Shown piece after piece: positions 21,947-28,585 of a stretch of DNA of 28,585 nt. Both the position numbers and the translations under genes were made by a program. Numbering within the stretch: the stretch's first letter is position 1; the number at the start of each line of letters is the position of its first letter. The notes under the pieces were generated by a model. The model was not told the DNA's origin, made no database searches, and saw only the letters and a list, made by a program, of their open reading frames with translations. Source of the DNA: an uncultured Clostridia bacterium. Lineage in GTDB: Bacteria; Bacillota; Clostridia; Oscillospirales; Ruminococcaceae. The stretch covers positions 1 to 28,585 of the forward strand of contig CALLQQ010000054.1 of the NCBI GenBank assembly GCA_938014915.1, read 5' to 3'.

Positions 21947-23077
21947 CTAAAATCCTAGCTTGATTATATTATCGTCATGAAGGAAATTGCTAGTATTGTA
22001 TATTACAATTGCTTGGGAATATTTATCTATATCAACTAATTCGTCGACGGGAACATTAATATACCTTAAATCTACAAGCGTAATCTTGCTATAATGCTCC
22101 GCAAGGAAAGGCACCATGCTATGCGCAAAAGAATCCTTGAAGATTAGCAAGTTTTTGCCGTTACTATTATCGGTATGCACATGAACAATAGGTTGATTCT
22201 GCCCTAAAAATACGCTGTACTTATCCTTTTCACTCAGGAATTCCCTGAAATAGATAGAATCCCTCTCCTCAATTGATTCGCCTGTGTCAATTTCGACGTT
22301 GATGATTTCGACACCTTTGTTAAGGTGATATAGCTCAATCCTATCCGGCTCAATCTCGTCGTATAAAGTTTTAGAATATAATGTACCGTAAAAATCGTCA
22401 GCAGCATATTCAATGTCGAAGCTATTTAAAGGAATCGGATCGAATCCCAATTTCTTAGCAGCGGTCGCATAGCCATAATATGCGCCAAGCGTCGTCCAAT
22501 GATGGTCGTAACGATAATATATATATTCATTCCTCGTGGATAAAAGTGGAGTATGTGCATCTATCTTTTCCACACGTGAATGAAGCCCTCCATGCACAAT
22601 GTCGATAAACTTACCCTCATCAAATCGGGGCGAATTATGCGGTAAACTCCCTGCATATATATCTTGCGCTGTCGGCACAAGCATAATCGCCATATTTAAG
22701 TCGGGGTGCTTACTGGAAAATGTGTTTATTGCATTGACACTTTTACTAACGGGCACGTCTTTTACTTCATCGACCTTAGCTATCAATTTATTGGGCAGGA
22801 TATATACGCCATTTATCTCCGTCTTACCAAGCATTAATTCAATATCGGTGCTGAGTCTTTTAAACTTTGTCCTTGATACGAAATGATCGGAGAAATAAGC
22901 ATCGAATCCATTCATAAAATCTTTATTGCCGTAACTTGATGCGTTGAATTTCGGTAATTTTGCTAGATACCTATTCTCCTCATCGGAAAAATCCTTTTTC
23001 GGTCTGAATAAGGTGATGCAAGGTAAAATGATTAGTAATGCGAAAAAAGCAAGTGCTGAAATTGTTTTAGAGTTCAT
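21947..23077 (-). CDS. DHHW-motif protein, AlgJ/AlgX-like partner of an MBOAT acetyltransferase
   Basis: 376 aa. An N-terminal membrane segment (about 5-24) anchors or exports the protein. DHHW at 191-194 within YYRYDHHWTTLGAYYGY is the family-defining motif and resembles the DHHW of the alginate acetyltransferases AlgJ/AlgX. A second conserved patch, LLIFKDSFAHSMVPFL, sits where an SGNH-type Ser would be (GDSF in AlgX, KDSFA here). It lies 24 nt after the MBOAT gene, with a GGGAGGGGG ribosome binding site. Together they would O-acetylate an exopolysaccharide or wall polymer outside the membrane; the polymer is unknown. Confidence 0.85.
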   Translation of the reverse strand: MNSKTISALAFFALLIILPCITLFRPKKDFSDEENRYLAKLPKFNASSYGNKDFMNGFDAYFSDHFVSRTKFKRLSTDIELMLGKTEINGVYILPNKLIAKVDEVKDVPVSKSVNAINTFSSKHPDLNMAIMLVPTAQDIYAGSLPHNSPRFDEGKFIDIVHGGLHSRVEKIDAHTPLLSTRNEYIYYRYDHHWTTLGAYYGYATAAKKLGFDPIPLNSFDIEYAADDFYGTLYSKTLYDEIEPDRIELYHLNKGVEIINVEIDTGESIEERDSIYFREFLSEKDKYSVFLGQNQPIVHVHTDNSNGKNLLIFKDSFAHSMVPFLAEHYSKITLVDLRYINVPVDELVDIDKYSQAIVIYNTSNFLHDDNIIKLGF

Positions 23078-23101
23078 TTGAATTCCCCCTCCCTTCGTTT
23101 A

Positions 23102-24505
23102 TTAGAATCTGAAATATAGGAATGGATTATAAGTTGAGTCGACAAGATATGCAGTGCAAATTATCATCAATATAACTTCTAATACTGGTGCGCTATATTG
23201 ATATAGAACAGGTAACTTTGTTGCAATATATTCGCCAACTTGTTCTAGCACCCTAGTTGAAAGAATTATGCATATTGCGAACATCACTATGTTCGTTGTT
23301 AAGAGGTATCTTGCATTTGTGTCGATAAATCCACCATATGCGCCGAACATCGCCTTTATATATCTTCCAGCATCGGCAAGTGTATTTGTTTCAAATAACA
23401 CCCAGCCAAATACGACTAAAATGAATGAATAAGCAGTTGAAATTGCAGCCGGTATCTTCTCAAGAATACTCCTAAGAAACAATCTTTCTAGGATAATTAT
23501 TATTCCAAAATATAGACCCCATATAATGAAATTCCAACTCGCACCATGCCATAGCCCCGTTAAAGCCCATACGATTAGGAGATTTCTTAAAGTTTTGGCC
23601 GTGCCCTCCCTATTTCCTCCAAGCGGAATATATACATATGAGCGGAACCATGAGCCAAGTGTTATATGCCATCTTCTCCAGAATTCGCTTATACTCCTTG
23701 ATGTGTATGGGTAATCAAAGTTCTGAGGGAAGTGGAATCCTAGCATTTTACCAAGCCCAATTGCCATATCCGAATATCCGGAGAAATCAAAGTATATCTG
23801 GAATGTAAAGGCGAGTATGCCGATCCATGCCGTTAAAGTCGATAGTGATGTAATCTCCATCGCCTTTACCGTTGTCCATAACATCCCAATATTATTCGCT
23901 ATAAGGACCTTTTTAGCTAGTCCTTTTACAAAATGCCCGACTCCTTCGCCGATTAGGGTTATATTGATTTGCCTATCCTCTAATTCCCGTTCAACATCTT
24001 CATACCTAACAATTGGACCAGCTACAATTTGAGGGAACATCGTAACATAGGCGGCGAATTTGGTAAAATTCTTTTGCACCTTTATATTCCCGAGGTAGAG
24101 ATCGATTGTATACGACATACTTTGGAATGTGTAGAACGATATACCGATGGGTAGTGGTAAATTCGGATTAAATAGCTTCAATCCAAAAATTGAATTAATG
24201 TTGGTTATAATAAATGAGCTATATTTAAATGTGAACAGTAGGCTTAAATTCATCACTACTGATAGAATTAAAAATATTCTGCGTATCTTTGGCTTATCGT
24301 TAAATTTATTAATCAGCAGACCCGCCGTATAGTCAATTAAAGTTGATATAATCATTATGATTACATAATACGGCTCACCCCACGCATAGAAAATCAATCC
24401 CGTTATAAGTAGAATAAAATTCTTAGCTTTCCACGGTGCTATGTAATATAGAAGAAGCACTATAGGTAGGTATAAAAATATAAAAGTTAAACTGGAAAAA
24501 ACCAT
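23102..24505 (-). CDS. MBOAT family membrane O-acyltransferase (AlgI-like)
   Basis: 467 aa with about ten to twelve membrane helices. The AlgI/DltB pattern is clear: LPIGISFYTFQSMSYTIDLY (118-137), MFPQIVAGPIVRY (156-168), FDFSGYSDMAIGLGKMLGF (239-257), SEFWRRWHITLGSWFRSYVYIPLGG (273-297) and GLWHGASWN (317-325) with the catalytic-type H320. It passes acyl groups, usually acetyl, across the membrane to a polymer-modifying partner, here probably the DHHW protein encoded next. ATG 24505 has only a weak AAAGG upstream. The gene starts 26 nt after the toprim gene and may share its transcript. Confidence 0.92.
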   Translation of the reverse strand: MVFSSLTFIFLYLPIVLLLYYIAPWKAKNFILLITGLIFYAWGEPYYVIIMIISTLIDYTAGLLINKFNDKPKIRRIFLILSVVMNLSLLFTFKYSSFIITNINSIFGLKLFNPNLPLPIGISFYTFQSMSYTIDLYLGNIKVQKNFTKFAAYVTMFPQIVAGPIVRYEDVERELEDRQINITLIGEGVGHFVKGLAKKVLIANNIGMLWTTVKAMEITSLSTLTAWIGILAFTFQIYFDFSGYSDMAIGLGKMLGFHFPQNFDYPYTSRSISEFWRRWHITLGSWFRSYVYIPLGGNREGTAKTLRNLLIVWALTGLWHGASWNFIIWGLYFGIIIILERLFLRSILEKIPAAISTAYSFILVVFGWVLFETNTLADAGRYIKAMFGAYGGFIDTNARYLLTTNIVMFAICIILSTRVLEQVGEYIATKLPVLYQYSAPVLEVILMIICTAYLVDSTYNPFLYFRF

Positions 24506-24531
24506 TTAGGATACTCTGCCTTTCTCTTTTT

Positions 24532-25131
24532 TTAATCGGGAATTACTGCGTTCAGCTTATCAACTAAATCCCTATAATCATCGTAGTCCATCATTGAATT
24601 AATAATTTCTAACATTGAATTCGTTGTCATAAGTGATGGTAAAGATAATTCTTTTAATAATAACGCACGCATTTCAGCGCTATTTTCCCGCCCTGTAAAA
24701 CCGTCATTATATAAATCCAATTTCGTTATCTTTTCACCTTTTTTCTCTTTCTTGTTAGGTATTACACCAGCTTTTTTAAATGCATCAAGCAATTTCTGCG
24801 TCGATATGCCCTCAACGCCTAGTTTCCCTTCCGCCGATGAATGTGCTTTCCGCCTTTCCTTACCGAATATATCGGGAATATATACATTTACAATTTCCCC
24901 CTCGGTGATAATGCTTTTTATATGACGTCGAATGAGAAAGCCAGCAGAATCTGAATCCGTTAATATGATAATGCCTTTAGTCCGTGCTAACATCCTAATA
25001 AGCTCAATTTTTTCACTATCTTTGAATATTCCATAACCATTGGTCGGGATTATGACTGCATCTATTATTGATGATAGTTTTATCTTGTCATACTTCCCCT
25101 CTACAATAATTGCCTGCTCTAACTGTATCAA
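24532..25131 (-). CDS. Toprim-domain protein, ribonuclease M5-like (DUF4093)
   Basis: 199 aa. The toprim fold is visible in VEGKYDKIKL (E11), VIIPTNGYG (26-34) and ILTDSDSAGFLIRRHI (57-71, acidic pair D59/D61). Next comes KAHSSAEGKLGVEG, where RNase M5 proteins have a similar K-x-x-x-x-x-x-GVE block. RNase M5 matures 5S rRNA. In many Firmicutes rnmV lies beside ksgA; here it lies beside holA, so a divergent paralogue is possible. The start is TTG 25131 with an AAGGGGAAG site upstream. Only 13 nt separate it from the holA stop. Confidence 0.72.
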   Translation of the reverse strand: MIQLEQAIIVEGKYDKIKLSSIIDAVIIPTNGYGIFKDSEKIELIRMLARTKGIIILTDSDSAGFLIRRHIKSIITEGEIVNVYIPDIFGKERRKAHSSAEGKLGVEGISTQKLLDAFKKAGVIPNKKEKKGEKITKLDLYNDGFTGRENSAEMRALLLKELSLPSLMTTNSMLEIINSMMDYDDYRDLVDKLNAVIPD

Positions 25132-25144
25132 TTCTTTCTTCCCC

Positions 25145-26191
25145 TTAGTTCAATATAAGCATCTCGACGATCGCCTTTTCAAGTATTATTCTACCATCAT
25201 TTCGGCTTGACTTCAGTTGTGAATCCGTCCTCGCTAAAATAGATATACTCTCCCTCAAATGTTCTATCGGCATCTTCCTCGTATCGCGAAAAGAATTTGT
25301 TACTGCGAATCTCCTAGCATAGTAGGAATAATCCTCAACTACCTGCGCCGGATCAATGCCGTTAATCGCTGCCGATTTCGCCCTATATAAATCTATATAC
25401 ACCATTGATAGTGCCGATAGAATCACCACTGCGTCAATCCGCTGATAGAATAGATCGTCCAATGTTTCCATCGCTTTAGTGGCATTCTTTGCAACAATAG
25501 CATTCGCCAATGCGAATGAACTAGCATCGATTTGCTTTGCGATAAGCATATCAATTACATCTTCAGTTATCTCCCCCTCACCAACATAGGCAAATAGCTT
25601 TGTAATTTCACTTGCTAGTAGCATTTGATTGCACAGTGTTAATTCGGCTAAATACTTGGCATTTTCGAACGATATTGAGCATTTATTCTTCTGGGCGCTC
25701 CTCATTATTTGCTTTGCTAAATCTTGCGGAGTTTTCACTTTAAATTCGCACACATTCGCCGATGTTTTCGCCAGAGCATTGATTAACTTGATGTTATTTG
25801 AACTTTTCTTACCCCGTTTTATATCAATCTCTAATGCCGTTTGATAGATAATTACAACTGTCGTGTTCGGTACATCAATGAGCTGCTTTTTAAGCGCATC
25901 AAAATCGGATTTGCTTAAATCATCGGCATTGAAGTCGTTAATTACTACGCATTTCCTATCTGCGAATACGGGAAGCGATTCAATATCATCTAATAGCTTA
26001 GATAAAATCAATTCCTTGCCCATATATTTATTTAAGTTAAAGTCCGATGGCGCCTTACCCACGGATTTATTAATTAAAGCATTGGCATATCTTTCGGTAG
26101 AATATATATCCTGCCCAAATAGATAATAAACGCCACTCGGCTCGCCCGATTTTATCTGCTGACGTAACGTCGATTCATCAATAAAGGGCAT
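25145..26191 (-). CDS. holA: DNA polymerase III subunit delta
   Basis: Clamp-loader subunit that opens the sliding clamp. 348 aa, the usual length. Features are the N-terminal SGVYYLFGQDIYSTERYANALI, LPVFADRKCVVINDF, VKTPQDLAKQIM, the NQMLLASEITKLFAYVGEGEITEDVIDMLI segment and ASSFALANAIVAKNATKAMETLDDL. ATG 26191 is seven nt after AAAGGAGG; an ATG at 26221 lacks a site. The gene overlaps the comEC end by 14 nt. The comEC-holA order is common in Firmicutes. Confidence 0.92.
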   Translation of the reverse strand: MPFIDESTLRQQIKSGEPSGVYYLFGQDIYSTERYANALINKSVGKAPSDFNLNKYMGKELILSKLLDDIESLPVFADRKCVVINDFNADDLSKSDFDALKKQLIDVPNTTVVIIYQTALEIDIKRGKKSSNNIKLINALAKTSANVCEFKVKTPQDLAKQIMRSAQKNKCSISFENAKYLAELTLCNQMLLASEITKLFAYVGEGEITEDVIDMLIAKQIDASSFALANAIVAKNATKAMETLDDLFYQRIDAVVILSALSMVYIDLYRAKSAAINGIDPAQVVEDYSYYARRFAVTNSFRDTRKMPIEHLRESISILARTDSQLKSSRNDGRIILEKAIVEMLILN

Positions 26192-28343
26192 AGCCCATCC
26201 TCCTTTTAACAACTTCACCATTCTTACCGATTATGAAACTCGTTTTCGGGCTTGTGTATATATACATGACTTCCGCCGTGCTAATACTGCTAGTCGCCTG
26301 AGAATTGTCTAGCATTAGCGCATATCTTGAATTTGTAATAGCAATTTCTTCATCAGTTTTATTTTGGCACACAATAATATCATATACATCGCCAGCGAAT
26401 TTTTCATAATCCTTTGCGTTAATACAGATCATCTTAAAATTATCGGAATAAAATTCAAGTGATGTGGTTTGTTCACCGGCTGTTTTCATGCTTATATTAT
26501 AACCACTATCCCCGTTAATTTCCATATCATCTGCTATATATTTCTTAGAATTGCTGAATACTTCTTCACTGCTCATAATATCAATTAACTCGCGCCTCAT
26601 CACAATGCTTTCAACATTGAACCTTTCAAGTTGCCTATATGCGGCAATATCGCCAGCGTCAAGTGATGGTATGCTAAGAATCCCGATACTGTCAATGTTG
26701 TTAAGCTCCATATATTCGGCAATCGGCTCCCCTAATTTCTTGCTCTTTCCTAATACGAAAACATTGCAAGTATGATTATCATGCATGATTACTGCGCCAG
26801 TCCTTGAATCGGACAATACCGTTACCGTAAGATTATCCCGATTAATAAATTTATATGAGACCGCTCCAATTAATAAGATGATGAAGCACATAGCAATTGT
26901 CTTGCCGATACTCGCCCAATTATCAAAAATTATCTTACATATTACGATGCCCACTACTGCAATTGCAGCCCATATATAGATATATCCAGCGCTGAGCGAT
27001 ATATATGAAAATCCCCACCCTGAAACGATGTCTGCAATCTTGAGTAATGCCTTTAGGCAAACTTTTGCCACCCATAGTAAAGGTACGCCGATAATGCGAA
27101 TCCCTCCCGTCAGGGCGAATAGGACTGCGCATATTAGCGGCAATGTGCATAGGGGCACTACGAATACATTTACAATTGGCGCAATTATCGAAATCTCGTC
27201 CGATACAAGCATCGCTACTGGAATTGTGCATGCTGATGCGCATATCGTCGGCATAATAAGACGGCGAAAATACCCCAATATTCCCCCAAGCGGATACGTA
27301 TTTAAAAGATAGCGATTCAGCGAACCGCCGACGACGGCAATTCCGAATGTGCCCGACGCCGATAGCAATAATCCTATATCCCGACCAGCAAACGGATTAA
27401 CTAACACTAATGCGAATACTGCAACCGATAGCGAACTTAACGTATCGGGCTTGCGGTTAAAGATCCGTGATAGATAGAAAATTGTTATCATAATCATCGA
27501 CCGCATTACCGAAACCGACATACCCGAAAATATTACAAAAACTAGGCAGGCGGCAACAATGAATACTGTTTCAATGTACCTATTTAATTTAAACAGTGAT
27601 AGAATCACCATAATAAACCCGATAACTATCGATAAATGCAGACCCGAAACTGCAATTATATGCCCGACTCCTGCTCGGTAAAGATTGTTTTTGATATTGG
27701 CATCTAACCCGGATTTATCACCCGTCAACATCGCACGCAACATCGCACCCTCATCACCCGGCAATATGCGGGAAATTCCCGTATTAATATAGTCTGAATA
27801 TCTGCGAATATGATAGATTGGGCTCCGCTCGTTGTTGGGTACAATTTCAACATCGCCCCATGATGAGGCAACAAGATATATTCCCTGCGATTTATAATAT
27901 GACTTCTGAGGGAAGTTCTGCGTGTCTATCGGTACACGGAGTTTTGCCTTGGTAATAATTGTATCGTAATAAGTTGCTCCAACATCTGCGGCAAAAAGAT
28001 TAATCTTGACCTCTTTACCGTCAATTCTCGTCCTCACTGTATATGTAGCCATATCTTTACCTAGATAATTCATATCAATAATACTGCCCTCAATAACTTG
28101 TTCCGTACCATCATAAGTTAGGAAAGGCGTGTAGATATGGCGCTCATACAATCCATATACTATCAATGCGGCAGCAAAGAACATTGCTATAAATACAGTG
28201 AAAAATTTGCTGCTACTTTTGAGCATCGGTATCATGATAATGCTCAAAATCAATAGCATTATGCCGATAACAAGTAATTCCCAATAGCTAAAAAAGGGCG
28301 CAATTATCAATCCAGCAAGATATGAAAATCCTATCACTGGCAT
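26178..28343 (-). CDS. comEC: ComEC/Rec2-family DNA-uptake channel protein with a degenerate hydrolase tail
   Basis: 721 aa. N-terminal helices (about 3-70) lead into an extracellular OB-fold segment (about 75-180). The competence core follows, with LPGDEGAMLRAMLTGDKSGL and AGVGHIIAVSGLHLSIVIGF, then many helices to about 510. The C-terminal region has the metallo-beta-lactamase layout, but where HxHxDH should stand the sequence reads SIPSLDAGDIAAY. It probably cannot bind metal or cut DNA. ATG 28343 is chosen because TTG 28379 follows CTCCTCC and not a ribosome binding site, though it would add only 12 residues. Predicted to import single-stranded DNA; no comEA or comFA is in view. Confidence 0.88.
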   Translation of the reverse strand: MPVIGFSYLAGLIIAPFFSYWELLVIGIMLLILSIIMIPMLKSSSKFFTVFIAMFFAAALIVYGLYERHIYTPFLTYDGTEQVIEGSIIDMNYLGKDMATYTVRTRIDGKEVKINLFAADVGATYYDTIITKAKLRVPIDTQNFPQKSYYKSQGIYLVASSWGDVEIVPNNERSPIYHIRRYSDYINTGISRILPGDEGAMLRAMLTGDKSGLDANIKNNLYRAGVGHIIAVSGLHLSIVIGFIMVILSLFKLNRYIETVFIVAACLVFVIFSGMSVSVMRSMIMITIFYLSRIFNRKPDTLSSLSVAVFALVLVNPFAGRDIGLLLSASGTFGIAVVGGSLNRYLLNTYPLGGILGYFRRLIMPTICASACTIPVAMLVSDEISIIAPIVNVFVVPLCTLPLICAVLFALTGGIRIIGVPLLWVAKVCLKALLKIADIVSGWGFSYISLSAGYIYIWAAIAVVGIVICKIIFDNWASIGKTIAMCFIILLIGAVSYKFINRDNLTVTVLSDSRTGAVIMHDNHTCNVFVLGKSKKLGEPIAEYMELNNIDSIGILSIPSLDAGDIAAYRQLERFNVESIVMRRELIDIMSSEEVFSNSKKYIADDMEINGDSGYNISMKTAGEQTTSLEFYSDNFKMICINAKDYEKFAGDVYDIIVCQNKTDEEIAITNSRYALMLDNSQATSSISTAEVMYIYTSPKTSFIIGKNGEVVKRRMGYALY

Positions 28344-28394
28344 TTTACGCACCAATTCCCAGACCCCCCAGAATGTCAAGGAGGAGCTATTCCT

Positions 28395-28585
28395 CTATTC
28401 AAAGAACAGCGGCAATTCCTCCAAATAAATTATGTCATCACGATTTGCTGCATCTCCCTCAGCTAGAACGGCACATTTGCCAACAATGTTGCCGCCCGCC
28501 TTTTTGATGAGCACCTCCATAGCATGGAGCGATTCGCCCGTGCTGATAACATCATCGACTATCAGCACATTTTTACCACGTAATG
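28395..28585 (-). CDS. Phosphoribosyltransferase family protein, C-terminal part
   Basis: Only the last 63 codons are present; the gene starts beyond the right edge. The PRPP-binding loop NVLIVDDVISTGESLHAM is plain, followed by GGNIVGKCAVLAEGDAANRDDIIYLEELPLF, a pattern seen in adenine/xanthine-type phosphoribosyltransferases. The stop TAG is at 28395-28397, 51 nt before the comEC ATG. It is likely the head of the minus-strand run. The base substrate cannot be read from this part. Confidence 0.8.
   Translation of the reverse strand, partial: LRGKNVLIVDDVISTGESLHAMEVLIKKAGGNIVGKCAVLAEGDAANRDDIIYLEELPLFFE

Overview
The window looks like a chromosomal segment of a low-GC, endospore-forming member of the Clostridia. 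The support is spoIVA next to a DUF3794/LysM gene that matches clostridial SipL, an MecA-type adaptor, an ECF-type vitamin transporter S component, Rnf-family membrane subunits, a TatD-associated radical SAM protein, and AGGAGG-type ribosome binding sites. An Oscillospirales-like background is plausible, but nothing here fixes a genus. No tRNA, rRNA, transposase, prophage or CRISPR array was seen. Identifications rest on motifs and family knowledge; no database search was run.

Layout. (1) 1-231: start of an M16 peptidase-like gene on the minus strand. (2) 424-5225: plus-strand aromatic amino acid operon aroF-aroB-aroA-aroC (DAHP to chorismate). It is preceded by a strong promoter, a 41-codon leader peptide packed with Phe, Tyr and Trp codons, and a terminator with a competing antiterminator, which together look like a ribosome-mediated attenuator. 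aroC ends in a 12-bp tandem repeat. (3) 5229-5558: a small alkyltransferase-domain gene (minus). (4) 5651-6602: four tandem ~90-bp units, each with a 9-residue mini-ORF inside a hairpin, leading directly into a nitroreductase gene. (5) 6617-8215: ABC-F ATPase (minus). (6) 8418-11548: sipL-spoIVA spore-coat morphogenesis operon (minus) with a sigma-E-like promoter. (7) 11653-14245: GH31 alpha-xylosidase (yicI type) on the plus strand with a strong bidirectional terminator.

(8) 14306-17852: a four-gene minus-strand operon, rnfD-like, rnfE-like, rnfA-like and a membrane-anchored putative glycoside hydrolase. It has no rnfB, rnfC or rnfG, and most expected cofactor-binding residues are missing. 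(9) 17962-18540: MecA-like adaptor, divergent from the Rnf-like operon. (10) 18557-20673: pdxK, an ECF S component and rpe (minus). (11) 21018-21617: TatD-associated radical SAM protein (plus), followed by a gene-free but structured stretch ending in a plus-strand terminator. (12) 21947-28585: a co-directional minus-strand run from a phosphoribosyltransferase (cut by the window edge) through comEC, holA, a toprim (RNase M5-like) gene, an MBOAT O-acyltransferase and a DHHW-motif protein.

How the parts work together. The aro genes make chorismate and appear to sense charged aromatic tRNAs through leader translation. SipL and SpoIVA together attach the spore coat to the forespore surface. PdxK and its translationally coupled S component probably salvage vitamin B6. 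MBOAT and DHHW proteins form the usual pair for O-acetylating an extracellular polymer. The three regions most likely to hold something undescribed are the aro attenuator (487-681), the mini-ORF/hairpin array (5651-6008) and the cofactor-poor Rnf-like operon (14306-17852).
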